A stretch of 14,953 nt of DNA from Bacteroidota bacterium (GTDB lineage: Bacteria; Bacteroidota; Ignavibacteria; Kryptoniales; JAKASW01), in NCBI GenBank assembly GCA_021789755.1, contig JAJYJD010000065.1, positions 1-14,953 on the forward strand, written 5' to 3'. The notes beneath the pieces were generated by a model. That model was not told the origin of the DNA, ran no database searches, and saw only the letters and a program-made list of their open reading frames with translations. Shown here in pieces: positions 6,863-14,671 of the stretch (its first letter is position 1; each line of letters begins with the position of its first letter). Position numbers and translations under genes: made by a program.

Positions 6863-7834
6863 CTACAGAAGCCTCATCGAATCGTGATAGAAGTGAACAT
6901 GCTTCTTCACAAACTCGGCCTCTTGCCGCAAACCGGCTTCTATGTCATGTTTGGGAGTGAAATCGAGGACTTTCTTACTCTTCGAAATATCTGCACTTGT
7001 CCTCCGCACGTCTCCCAATTCCGAATGCTTGGCATCGATCTGAATTTTTGATCCAACTATCTCCTCTACCATCCGGATTACCTGATTCATTGAGACAACA
7101 TGGCCGCCGCCGATATTGAAAATTCCGGTTGCCTTATCGTTCTGCGCGGCGAGCCGCATGCCTTCGACGACGTCGAGTACGTAAGTAAAATCTCTTTCCT
7201 GGCTGCCGTCGCCGAAAAGCGGGAATTTCTTGCCGGAGATTGCGGCATATATGAGCCTTGTGAAGGCCATGTCGGGGCGTTGTCGCGGCCCGTAAACTGT
7301 AAACAACCGCAACGACACGACCGGCGTCCCGTAATTGGCGTTGTAAAGAAAGCAGAGGTTCTCGCCCGCAAGTTTTGTCGCTCCATACGGAGAGTGCGGC
7401 ATCGCTCTGTGCTCCTCGTTCACCGACTCTTCTTTGATCTGCCCATAGACTGAGGAAGAACAGGCATAAACAAACTTGCGAAGTCCCGGCGAGCTTTTCG
7501 CTGCTTCCAGCAATCTCTGCGTCGCCAGGATATTGTTCTTGACGTAAATGGAGAAATGCTCTCCCCAACTTCCTCGAACTCCCGGCTGGGCAGCAAGATG
7601 AAAGACGAAGTCTACGTCCTTCAGCAGTGTTTTTAAATCGGCATCCATAAGATCGTTCTGGACGAACGAAAAGTCCGGGTTTCCCGTAAGATTCTTCAAG
7701 TTGGCCTTCTTGATTTCCGTGCTGTAGTAATCGGTCAGGGCGTCAACACCGGTAACATGGATTTTTTCGGATACGAGTTTTTCACAAAGATGGGAGCCGA
7801 TAAAGCCGGCGCAGCCCGTTACAAGTGCTTTCAA
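6863..7834 (-). CDS. NAD-dependent epimerase, UDP-glucose/UDP-glucuronate 4-epimerase type
   Basis: This 323-residue extended short-chain dehydrogenase interconverts a UDP-hexose or UDP-uronate at C4 and feeds the neighbouring polysaccharide genes. It has the Rossmann motif GCAGFIGSH (G7, G10, G13) and D31 at the end of strand 2 for NAD. The active-site Ser lies in CSSSVYG (125-131), and YGATK supplies Y150 and K154. The DALTDYYSTEIKKANL segment is typical of the uronate epimerase/GalE group, so UDP-GlcA to UDP-GalA is favoured over UDP-Glc to UDP-Gal, without proof. The start is TTG at 7834 with GGAGG 9 nt upstream. It is the first gene of a minus-strand operon with the heparinase-fold protein and the dehydrogenase. 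Confidence 0.9.
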   Translation of the reverse strand: MKALVTGCAGFIGSHLCEKLVSEKIHVTGVDALTDYYSTEIKKANLKNLTGNPDFSFVQNDLMDADLKTLLKDVDFVFHLAAQPGVRGSWGEHFSIYVKNNILATQRLLEAAKSSPGLRKFVYACSSSVYGQIKEESVNEEHRAMPHSPYGATKLAGENLCFLYNANYGTPVVSLRLFTVYGPRQRPDMAFTRLIYAAISGKKFPLFGDGSQERDFTYVLDVVEGMRLAAQNDKATGIFNIGGGHVVSMNQVIRMVEEIVGSKIQIDAKHSELGDVRRTSADISKSKKVLDFTPKHDIEAGLRQEAEFVKKHVHFYHDSMRLL

Positions 7835-7843
7835 AACGAAGTT

Positions 7844-7848
7844 CCTCC
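7844..7848 (-). promoter_or_regulatory. strong ribosome binding site for the TTG-started epimerase
   Basis: On the minus strand GGAGG precedes TTG 7834 by 9 nt. It supports the rare start codon, since no in-frame ATG lies close by and the first codons give the expected Rossmann start KALVTGCAGFIGSH. Confidence 0.75.
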
Positions 7849-7989
7849 AGGTGTTAAGTTCAGAATAACTAGTCGGGTGTTCTCGACAGCTCCCTGCAGA
7901 TGTGGAGCCATTGACATGAAGTTACAACTTTTCCAGAAATGATTCACTTTCAGTCTTCGCCGGATAGTGGGCTTTTTTGAACTGGAAGA

Positions 7990-8080
7990 ACAACGGAACA
8001 CGGATGACACAGAACAAAACAAGATTACCCCGGATCGGATTATTATTAATAAATAACCCGCGAGAATCCGTCCTTTTTTC
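7990..8080. repeat. intergenic ACGGA-type repeat with hairpin
   Basis: The stretch begins with ACAACGGAACACGGATGACA, then has a CCGGATCGGATTATTATTAA core and ends with CGCGAGAATCCGTCC. CGGAT (8031-8035) pairs with ATCCG (8066-8070), and inside it GG(A)TTATT (8037-8044) pairs with AATAACC (8052-8058). A T run follows at 8073-8078. The pattern resembles short dispersed intergenic repeats that I recall from Bacteroidota/Ignavibacteriota genomes; I have not verified that. Related ACGGA units occur at 6331-6399. Confidence 0.55.
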
Positions 8081-8124
8081 CGTCTATTCCGAGTGCAAGT
8101 GTCGGACGCTTAATTCAACCGCCT

Positions 8125-8136
8125 GGCTTGCAAGCC
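8125..8136. promoter_or_regulatory. 12-bp perfect palindrome GGCTTGCAAGCC
   Basis: A fully symmetric 12-bp site lies between the divergent epimerase operon and glycosyltransferase gene, about 150 nt before the latter. It could be a regulator binding site for either direction. No second copy was noticed in the window. Confidence 0.3.
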
Positions 8137-8288
8137 GATCTCTGTCTATCCAAGGCAGCCCACTACCAAGCATTCCTGTTTTTTGATTAAATTGATCGCG
8201 AGTCTTAACCTGTGATTTTCTGTCTTTGGCCGAGCATTTTTTCAGAACATATTCATTTTATAACACGGAATGAACCGGAAGACCCCAT

Positions 8289-9389
8289 TTGATTAAGCTT
8301 GTATTCTGGATGAACATGCCTTCATTTTACCAGGCAGATTTGTTCAGGGCATTGAACCGCACCGGACAACTCGATCTTAAGGTGATTTTCACCGGGAAAA
8401 TACCGGGGGACCGCACGGGGCTTGGTTGGCAGGACGATTTGGACGGATTTGAATACGAATTCCTCAACGAGCATCATTTGATTGTTGATGCGTTCAGGAA
8501 GTCACGCGAATATCGCGACCACATTCACATCGTGAACGGATTGTGGGCAGGCAGGGTTACCAAAACCGCATTGGTGACTTTGCTACTATCGCGTTCACAA
8601 TATTTTATTTACTCCGAGGCGCCTGATCCGAGAGACACCGTGCCGTTTTTCAAGCACAAGATGATGATGGCGATCGGAAAACCGATTGTTCAAAATGCCG
8701 CCGGACTGCTTTCGATTTCTCATTTCGCCGCAGCCTATTTCAAATCTTATGGAGCGGATGATTCTTGTATTCATCCGTTCGGCTATTTTCGTTCCATGCC
8801 CCGAGAATTCGGGGGAAAGGCCCGAGCGGACAAAAAGGGAAGAGTAGAGGTTGTTTTCGTCGGACAGCTGGTACATAGGAAGGGAGTCGATGTTTTGCTT
8901 TCGGCCATGGAGCCCTTGCTCGCCGAAAATGGAGCTCTGTATCTTCAATTGATTGGCTCCGGTGATATGGAAAACGGGTTACGGGGTTGGGTAGAAGAGA
9001 GAGGGTTGTCCTCAAGAATCAGTTTTAAGGGAACGATGAAATCTCAACAGGTCATCGGAAGAATATCGGAAGCCGACTTGCTCGTCCTCCCCTCACGCTG
9101 GGATGGCTGGGGATTGGTTGTGAATGAAGCGCTGATGGCGGGAGTGCCCGTGATTGTATCCGACATGTGTGGCGCGAGCGACCTGGTTAAAAAAGGTGAA
9201 AACGGATTTGTCTTCAATAGCGAAGACGTGCTTGATTTGAGGACCAAGCTGGCCGATTTCCTCACGGCGCACGCGGTCCGCATACCGCCGGCATTCCCGC
9301 GTGGTTCGTTCACAGATGTGAAAGATGCGGATGCGGCGGCTCAACTGTTGGTGGAAATCCTGCGCGGCATTCACCACCGGTTTTCCTGA
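8289..9389 (+). CDS. GT4-type glycosyltransferase
   Basis: This 366-residue retaining glycosyltransferase has a GT-B fold. The N-terminal domain is acceptor-side and divergent (residues 1-180). The C-terminal domain carries the family signatures VFVGQLVHRKGVDVLL (about 189-204), ISFKGTM, and the nucleotide-sugar site with D272 and E280 in WDGWGLVVNEALMAGVPVIV. The usual EX7E motif is DX7E here, a variant I recall from GT4 subfamilies with the WDGWG block. It would act on the cytoplasmic face of the membrane, adding one sugar to a lipid-linked glycan. The start is TTG at 8289 with GGAAGA 6 nt upstream. It is transcribed alone, divergent from the epimerase operon and convergent with the methyltransferase, whose stop lies 7 nt away. 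Donor and acceptor are unknown. Confidence 0.88.
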   Translation: MIKLVFWMNMPSFYQADLFRALNRTGQLDLKVIFTGKIPGDRTGLGWQDDLDGFEYEFLNEHHLIVDAFRKSREYRDHIHIVNGLWAGRVTKTALVTLLLSRSQYFIYSEAPDPRDTVPFFKHKMMMAIGKPIVQNAAGLLSISHFAAAYFKSYGADDSCIHPFGYFRSMPREFGGKARADKKGRVEVVFVGQLVHRKGVDVLLSAMEPLLAENGALYLQLIGSGDMENGLRGWVEERGLSSRISFKGTMKSQQVIGRISEADLLVLPSRWDGWGLVVNEALMAGVPVIVSDMCGASDLVKKGENGFVFNSEDVLDLRTKLADFLTAHAVRIPPAFPRGSFTDVKDADAAAQLLVEILRGIHHRFS

Positions 9390-9414
9390 GCATATACTAT
9401 TTGAATAGTCTCAG
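9386..9414. terminator. stem-loop over the convergent glycosyltransferase and methyltransferase stops
   Basis: CTGAG (9386-9390) pairs with CTCAG (9410-9414), and ACTAT (9396-9400) pairs with ATAGT (9405-9409) around a TTGA loop, leaving a 5-nt bulge on the left arm. It includes both stop codons. Directly beside it, CAGTGCGCACTG (9412-9423) is a perfect palindrome inside the methyltransferase 3' end. No T tract is present, so the terminator call is tentative. Confidence 0.35.
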
Positions 9415-10422
9415 TGCGCACTGGACTGGCCTGTACTTCGCGAAATACTCCCGGGTATTCATCACCTTTTCGGAATTCGGCTGAAGTCTGTTGACGAGCG
9501 CTCGTATCTCATCGTTGCTCTTGTGGTGCTGATACTTGTGTGATCCCATCGCGTCGAAAGTATTTACTACCGTGGCTCTGTATTTCCGGCGAACGTCGGT
9601 CCATAAGCTGCCGGTGCGCGGCACAATTCCAGTTACGCAGAAGTGAAGCTTCTCAAGGAAGAAACCCAGGATCGGTACGAAGCGGAGTATCCCCATTGAT
9701 TTCGAGTACAGCACTCTGGCAGTGAAAGGAAATCTGCTGACCACTCTTCTTATGCCCACGTTGAAAACGTGAAACCGGATCCAGTTCTTGAGTCCCTCGT
9801 CGTTGCGCGGGTAACAGTTAAATACGAATTCTCCACCGGGTGCTACAAGCCGATAGAGTTCCTCGGCTGTGTTCTCGACTGACGGCGTGTGTTGTATGAC
9901 ATTGTGGCATATCACTATTCCGTCGATGCAGTTGTCCTTTATCGGAGGCTGATCGATTGAACACTGTACCACATCATAGTTGCGAAACTTTGTCGGGCCC
10001 AGGTTTCTCTGGACGACATCGTCCACGGAGTCAGAGAGCTCGAGCATTATGACATATTTGGCTCCACTCTCGAGCATCCACAGAGTCTGCGAACCGCTGC
10101 CGCCTCCCGCATCGACAATTATTGCATCCTTGAACACATCTGTCGAGCCGAAAGTATGCGCTACCGTATGTTCAAGCCAGTTGGCCTTGAAATCTATGAA
10201 ATTGAAGTAATTCCATTCATCGCCGAATGATTTAACTGACCTTACCAGATCCTGCTCAGGCAGGAACCGCGGAATACCGTTGATTATCGGATACCTTTTT
10301 CCTGAAGGACTCTCGAGGAAGCCTCCTGTAACTTGTCCGTCCTCTCCGATATTCTCATCGACCAGCTTGAGTTCATTTTTTGTAACAGGTTCGCAAAGGT
10401 AATCGAGCAACTCACGATTCAT
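9397..10422 (-). CDS. class I SAM-dependent methyltransferase with Trm112-like N-terminus
   Basis: This protein has 341 residues from the preferred ATG at 10422. Residues about 4-56 resemble the Trm112/UPF0434 fold (LLDYLCEPVTKNELKLV, then SPSGKRYPIINGIPRFLPE), but most zinc cysteines of the classical domain are missing. Residues about 100-210 form a Rossmann methyltransferase with the SAM loop VDAGGGSGSQT (103-113) and a later CHNVIQHTPS block. The frame is open to an upstream ATG at 10479, but that start overlaps asnB by 38 nt and adds a repeat-like stretch (CGERNTESQSNEEWN). The start at 10422 lies 19 nt after the asnB stop and begins at the conserved domain. In a polysaccharide operon it probably methylates a sugar or a lipid-linked precursor; the substrate is unknown. 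Confidence 0.82.
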   Translation of the reverse strand: MNRELLDYLCEPVTKNELKLVDENIGEDGQVTGGFLESPSGKRYPIINGIPRFLPEQDLVRSVKSFGDEWNYFNFIDFKANWLEHTVAHTFGSTDVFKDAIIVDAGGGSGSQTLWMLESGAKYVIMLELSDSVDDVVQRNLGPTKFRNYDVVQCSIDQPPIKDNCIDGIVICHNVIQHTPSVENTAEELYRLVAPGGEFVFNCYPRNDEGLKNWIRFHVFNVGIRRVVSRFPFTARVLYSKSMGILRFVPILGFFLEKLHFCVTGIVPRTGSLWTDVRRKYRATVVNTFDAMGSHKYQHHKSNDEIRALVNRLQPNSEKVMNTREYFAKYRPVQCALRLFK

Positions 10423-10441
10423 TTCATGATTCCATTCTTCA

Positions 10442-12313
10442 TTAGATTGAGATTCCGTATTCCTTTCTCCACAATTCAAATACCGTCAGGGCAAAGAGTC
10501 TTTGGTAATTGAAGACACCGTGATACTGAAGGCTCGCCAGTTTCTTGATAATCTTCCTGTCAAACAACGACTGTGCATCGTCCAGCAAAATATCCGTCAT
10601 GAATTTGCCCCAGTCTTTCTTGAACCAATCGCCGAGCGGGACGGATAACCCCTGTTTCCGGTTGACGTCTAGATCGCGGGGAAGCAACTTTTGGGCAAGC
10701 TGTCTCAGCAGGATTTTGCGAGCGTCGGGGGTCACCTTTAGTCGATCGGGGACTTTCCTGAACGCAAACTCGATCAATCTATGATCCAGAAACGGAGCCC
10801 TTGTTTCGAGCGACGCAAGCATGCTTGCCCGGTCGACCTTGACGAGCACATCGCTTGGAAGATAGTTCAGGAAATCCACGGACATCGCCTGACAAAGTGC
10901 CGAATATTTCGAATCGTACCTGCGGAACGTGTTGGACAGGGACTTGTCCGAATCGGAGACGAAAAGCTTTCGGTCCGGAAGAAGGCGCTTAATAGTCCTG
11001 GTGTCAAAGTATGAGCCGCTGCGGACAAGGTAGTGCGGCTCGGTGGAAAGACGAAGGAGTATTCTGTCCCTGTAAGGGAAACCCGGCGGCAGAAATCTCT
11101 CTACGGGAATTCCGGCGATATTCCGGAAAGAGGCCGGGAGGAAAGGTCGACGGCGTGCGGATTTCAAGATCATCGAGTAGTGCAAATAGCCGCCGAAGAG
11201 CTCATCGCCCCCGTCACCGCCCAACGCGACAGTTGCGTATCGGCGTATAAGCCTAGAAATCAGGAATGACGGAATCATCGAGGAATCCCCGATCGGCTCA
11301 TCAAACTGTCTTGCAAGATCGACCATGATTTCAGGCTGCACCGCTCCGGCCTCCAGTTCCGTGTGCTCCGTCCCGAAATAGTCCGCGACAATTCTTGCAT
11401 ATGGAGCTTCGTTGAAAGTCCCGAAGCCGGGGAATGTCACAGTGAACGTCTTCACTTTCTCCGTTGAAACCCGTGACGCTATTGCGGTCACAAGACTGGA
11501 GTCAAGGCCGCCACTTAACATTATGCCCACCGGGACATCGGCGACAAGCTGCCTTCTGACGGAATCATCGAGAAGCCATTCGAGCTCCTGGACGAGCTCC
11601 TCATCTCCGAACTTTTCCTGAGCACCCGGTTCAGGCAGTTCCCAGTATTGCCAAACCGAGAGAGCGTCGTTCTCAATGTCGTAAGTCATGGCGTGGGCCG
11701 GCGGGAGCTTCCGGAAGTTTTCAAGAATGCACATCTCGCCGGGAACATAGCCGAATGTCAGGTAATAGTTCAGGGAAGTGAAATCAAGTTTCCTGTCCAC
11801 GGAATTATCGGCCAAAACGGATTTGAGCTCGGAGCCGAACCAGAGCCTGTTCCGTGCGTGCAAATAGAATAGCGGCTTTTCACCGGCCCTGTCGCGCGCA
11901 AGAAAAAGCCGCTTTCTCCTGATATCGAATAGTGCGACTGCAAACATGCCGTTTAGATGTTTGATGCATTCTGTCTGCCACTCTCGATAGGCTTCGAGGA
12001 TTACTTCGGTGTCGGATGATGTTTTGAAAGAATGCCCTTTGGATTCGAGCTCCTCTCTCAAGTCCTTATAGTTGTAGATCTCTCCGTTGAAAACGATCAC
12101 GAATTCTCCGTCGTGATCCAGCATGGGCTGATGCCCCGAAGGAGACAGGTCGATTATTGACAGGCGTCTCATCGCCAGACCGACGGTACTGTCTTCCGAC
12201 CACCACAGACCTGCATCGTCCGGGCCGCGGTGAGTCAGGGTTTCCCGCATGCGCTGGAGCAGGTCAACGTTTTTGACAACCGATCTACCGGCTACTCCGA
12301 CAATGCCGCACAT
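10442..12313 (-). CDS. asnB: asparagine synthase (glutamine-hydrolysing) family amidotransferase
   Basis: This 623-residue two-domain enzyme of the AsnB family releases ammonia from glutamine and adds it to an ATP-activated carboxylate. The N-terminal class II glutaminase domain begins MCGIVGVAG with nucleophile C2 and contains RLSIIDLSPSGHQPM, FNGEIYNYKDLREEL and SSDTEVILEAYREW. The synthetase domain has the pyrophosphate loop SGGLDSS (267-273) and ALGGDGGDELFGGYLHY. All key motifs are intact. AsnB-like proteins in polysaccharide clusters are thought to amidate uronic acids or other carboxylated sugars rather than aspartate. The neighbouring glycosyltransferases and the uronate-type epimerase support that reading, as an inference. 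It lies 2 nt after the CgeB-like gene and 19 nt before the methyltransferase, clearly co-transcribed. Plain asparagine synthesis remains possible. Confidence 0.93.
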   Translation of the reverse strand: MCGIVGVAGRSVVKNVDLLQRMRETLTHRGPDDAGLWWSEDSTVGLAMRRLSIIDLSPSGHQPMLDHDGEFVIVFNGEIYNYKDLREELESKGHSFKTSSDTEVILEAYREWQTECIKHLNGMFAVALFDIRRKRLFLARDRAGEKPLFYLHARNRLWFGSELKSVLADNSVDRKLDFTSLNYYLTFGYVPGEMCILENFRKLPPAHAMTYDIENDALSVWQYWELPEPGAQEKFGDEELVQELEWLLDDSVRRQLVADVPVGIMLSGGLDSSLVTAIASRVSTEKVKTFTVTFPGFGTFNEAPYARIVADYFGTEHTELEAGAVQPEIMVDLARQFDEPIGDSSMIPSFLISRLIRRYATVALGGDGGDELFGGYLHYSMILKSARRRPFLPASFRNIAGIPVERFLPPGFPYRDRILLRLSTEPHYLVRSGSYFDTRTIKRLLPDRKLFVSDSDKSLSNTFRRYDSKYSALCQAMSVDFLNYLPSDVLVKVDRASMLASLETRAPFLDHRLIEFAFRKVPDRLKVTPDARKILLRQLAQKLLPRDLDVNRKQGLSVPLGDWFKKDWGKFMTDILLDDAQSLFDRKIIKKLASLQYHGVFNYQRLFALTVFELWRKEYGISI

Positions 12314-12315
12314 TT

Positions 12316-13395
12316 CTACTTCTTCACGAGTTGGATTCTGTGCATGAACTGCTCCATCCTGCTTGTTACATCGTGCCCGTCTTTCCTGACCCGGTCATAA
12401 CCGCAGCGGGCGATCTCGGCGATTTGATCGTCATGACCGAGATAATATAGTATCTTTTCCATCAGCTCACCTTTTGACCGGAAATACTCGGCTTCTTTTC
12501 CTTCGGCGAGGAGTGAGTTGAGATCATCCGTGTATTCGCTGAGCATAAATGTTTTCATGGCCGGTATTTCGAAGCTTCGCCTCGTGTAGGAGTCTTCGTT
12601 GAGTTTTGAAAGGAAGGCAAGCGCTATCCTCGATCCGCAGATCGCTTTTCTGTATTGTTCGCCTCTTGCCGGCCTGACAGGTAAAAGTCTTCTCAGCGGA
12701 TTGTCCCGAGGCAGCCGTGAAATAGGTTTGTCCCAGGCTGTTCCGAACACTTTCAGGTTGAATCCGGCCCGTACGATTTCCGTGAGCATATCCAGCCGGT
12801 CGTCGTTCTCAAAATGACCCACGAAAACGACGTCGCTCCTGAATTCGTCCTCGATCTTATGCCGTTCGATCGGATAGATATCCTCCGGGATATAGTATGA
12901 CCTGAGGAGAGCGGTTTCCCGCGCTCCAGCCGCCTCAAAATCTTTCTCGTTCGACGGCCTATAATAGAAATTTATGTCAAAAAAAGGAACGGCTTTCTTG
13001 AAATGCCGCCAAGTTATTGCACTCTGATTCTTTCCCCAGGGATTGTCGTTCGCATATTGAGCGAGCACGGTAGAAGGCAGGTCTCTCCTGAGTTTTTCGA
13101 TTGTCCGCGGGAAAATATGTGTGTCGTTATACAGCCATATAATTTCCGGCTTTGTGTCCGAAGCCAAACTGATCAGGTCGCGGTTTATTCCGGATATTAG
13201 AGGGCCTACCAGGTATTTATTCTGCCGCTGAATCATGAACGACTTGAAGTGTGGATCTCTTCCCGCGGGCCTTTCGAAGAAATGCTGTTGCCAGCCGAAC
13301 TTGATCACTTCGTGTCCGAGTTTAACAAGAGCCGACGAACAAGCCTCCTGATAGTGATCCCAAAGCCACTCGCCGGATATCAGAATCTTAGACAT
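12316..13395 (-). CDS. CgeB-like glycosyltransferase
   Basis: This 359-residue protein is of the CgeB/DUF3880 plus glycosyl-transferase-group-1 type. The N-terminal half (1-160) contains KPEIIWLYNDTHIF and AQYANDNPWG, as in the DUF3880-type domain. The C-terminal half carries VVFVGHFENDDR (189-200) and the family signature TRRSFEIPAMKTFMLSEYTD (271-290), followed by LLAEGKEAEYFRSKGELMEK. The last part ends in a helical tail (IAEIARCGYDRVRKDGHDVTSR). It has no signal peptide or membrane segment, so it would act in the cytosol at the membrane surface. It is co-transcribed with asnB (2-nt gap). Bacillus CgeB belongs to a spore-coat operon, but members are common in polysaccharide and glycoprotein clusters. 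The sugar is not predictable. Confidence 0.85.
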   Translation of the reverse strand: MSKILISGEWLWDHYQEACSSALVKLGHEVIKFGWQQHFFERPAGRDPHFKSFMIQRQNKYLVGPLISGINRDLISLASDTKPEIIWLYNDTHIFPRTIEKLRRDLPSTVLAQYANDNPWGKNQSAITWRHFKKAVPFFDINFYYRPSNEKDFEAAGARETALLRSYYIPEDIYPIERHKIEDEFRSDVVFVGHFENDDRLDMLTEIVRAGFNLKVFGTAWDKPISRLPRDNPLRRLLPVRPARGEQYRKAICGSRIALAFLSKLNEDSYTRRSFEIPAMKTFMLSEYTDDLNSLLAEGKEAEYFRSKGELMEKILYYLGHDDQIAEIARCGYDRVRKDGHDVTSRMEQFMHRIQLVKK

Positions 13396-13509
13396 TGGCT
13401 AATCTGTAAGTGATTTCTTTCCGAAAAATTCTGTGTGCATTCGAGATGTTTGGGTGCCTCTGCACCAATTGACCCTGAAGTGCCGGTGCCCCGGGCCGGA
13501 AGTCGGATT

Positions 13510-14319
13510 TCATTTCTCCCTGAAGCCGTAGATGTTGACATGCACGTCCATAGGCGACTCAACGAGGCGGTTCAGGAGCGGAGCTTTTCCGTTGACGGTA
13601 CTCTCCAGCCGGTACCTGAACTTATTAGACTCAAGCACAGCTAACACTTCTCCCAGTCTCTGCTCCTTACCCTTCCATGAATGATATTCTATGAAAATGT
13701 TTTCGACTCGATCGAGCTGCTCAGCACAGTCGAGAATCACCCGATCCTCGGCGCCCTCTATGTCTATTTTAAGAAGATTTACAGCTTTAAATTTCCCGAG
13801 AAATTCTTTGAGTCGGATAGTCTGCACCTGTACCAGGTTGTCGGTGCCGTAGATTGACCCGCCGTCTGCACCCTCCACTGAAAACATCACAGGCCCACCG
13901 TCTACCCAAACCGCCTTGTTCATTAACTGGATATCCCGGATCCCGTTTTCCACGAGATTCTTCTCCAGAATTGAGAAAAGGTTTGGATCCGCCTCAAACG
14001 CCACGATCCTAGATTTGGGCCACATCCTTTTGAAGTATAAGCAGCTCATTCCGATGTTCGCTCCACAATCGATAATGATCGGATCAGAATCGCTTGTCTC
14101 GAAATTGTAGCTCTGCTTCAGGAAGATTTCATCGAACTGGCCAAGGAAAGTGAGCAGGTCGGGTACTATAAGACTGTAGTCCAGGAATCGAACGCCTGGG
14201 ACGACCTTATACCGCTTGTGCTTTCCCCACCTGAATAAGAGGCGGAAATACTCACGCTGATTCTCGTCGGTAAAGTAATTTCGGAATGTATTGGCTATGC
14301 CTTCTCGAAAAACACTCAT
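13510..14319 (-). CDS. FkbM family methyltransferase
   Basis: This 269-residue SAM-dependent O-methyltransferase belongs to the FkbM family. The SAM-binding core is clear: IIIDCGANIGMSCLYF (81-96), the acidic strand-2 loop FEADP (108-112), and LLKIDIEGAE (182-191), the family hallmark. The N-terminal 80 residues are helical and typical of the polysaccharide-associated branch (IVPDLLTFLGQFDEIFLKQ). It ends NIYGFREK. FkbM was first described in FK506 biosynthesis, but most bacterial relatives lie in cell-surface glycan loci and probably methylate sugar hydroxyls, sometimes as a chain-end cap. The gene precedes the CgeB-like gene by 114 nt. That gap holds a small GGTGC/GCACC hairpin (13453-13466) but no T tract, so read-through is likely. 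Confidence 0.93.
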   Translation of the reverse strand: MSVFREGIANTFRNYFTDENQREYFRLLFRWGKHKRYKVVPGVRFLDYSLIVPDLLTFLGQFDEIFLKQSYNFETSDSDPIIIDCGANIGMSCLYFKRMWPKSRIVAFEADPNLFSILEKNLVENGIRDIQLMNKAVWVDGGPVMFSVEGADGGSIYGTDNLVQVQTIRLKEFLGKFKAVNLLKIDIEGAEDRVILDCAEQLDRVENIFIEYHSWKGKEQRLGEVLAVLESNKFRYRLESTVNGKAPLLNRLVESPMDVHVNIYGFREK

Positions 14320-14671
14320 TTCATCGTTATCCCAAAATTGTTTTGTCTACTGGCTCTCAATATAATAAGTTCTCTCGGGCACTCAAGCACTGAACAATTT
14401 CATAAGAAGCGGAAGCTTCGCTGTCATTTCTAAACCTTCAGGATCCGGTCTAAATGAGAGATGGTGCTCGTCCAGAATAGGGCCCGACACTATCTTGAAT
14501 CCGCCGGTATAGATTCAACTCCCCCAACCAGGGCTCCTTCGTTGCGGTTCCGTGTGTGGTCTTTCATGCCCATCACCCTATAATAAGTCAATAGATCCTT
14601 AATATATTTAGACGAAAACAAGGGCAAAATCACCGGCACCTTGTCAGGCAAGGTGTCCGGGTAATCAGCCC
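14320..14671. other. 352-bp gap between FkbM gene and the right-edge glycosyltransferase
   Basis: Most of this stretch (14383-14669) is filled by two out-of-frame minus-strand reading frames with protein-like content, described as a pseudogene. The remaining 63 bp (14320-14382) before fkbM is AT-rich and may hold its promoter; AATATAATAAG near 14358-14368 is -10-like, but no -35 box is convincing. Confidence 0.4.
14383..14669 (-). pseudogene. frameshifted gene remnant in the polysaccharide operon
   Basis: Two minus-strand frames abut in this gap. The first, open from at least 14669 down to a TAG at 14490, reads LPDKVPVILPLFSSKYIKDL, then LTYYRVMGMKDHTRNRNEG and ALVGGVESI. The second, open from about 14514 to TGA 14383, reads IYTGGFKIVSGPILDEHHL, then SFRPDPEGLEMTAKLPLLMK and LFSA. 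The segments look like one ordinary protein, and the loss of a single base near 14510 would explain the switch. The N-terminal part is missing because the upstream glycosyltransferase ends at 14672. I do not recognise the family; the hydrophobic/basic C-terminal end vaguely recalls sugar methyltransferases. A sequencing error cannot explain the missing 5' part. Confidence 0.5.

Larger units (their letters stand above)
7835..8288. other. 454-bp divergent intergenic region
   Basis: This stretch separates the minus-strand epimerase operon from the plus-strand glycosyltransferase. It holds the epimerase ribosome binding site, an ACGGA-type repeat with a hairpin (7990-8080), and a 12-bp palindrome (8125-8136). 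An AT-rich part before 8289 contains TATAAC at 8259-8264, a possible -10 box without a clear -35. I see no convincing gene: a 63-codon minus frame at 7831-8022 overlaps the epimerase ribosome binding site and has no family features. Confidence 0.5.

Noticed and set aside
7831..8022. 63-codon minus-strand frame upstream of the epimerase
   Set aside because: It overlaps the epimerase ribosome binding site and the intergenic repeat, has serine-rich repeat-derived content at its start, and shows no family features.
13453..13466. GGTGC/GCACC hairpin between the FkbM and CgeB-like genes as a terminator
   Set aside because: The stem is only 5 bp with no T tract, and the genes appear to belong to one operon.
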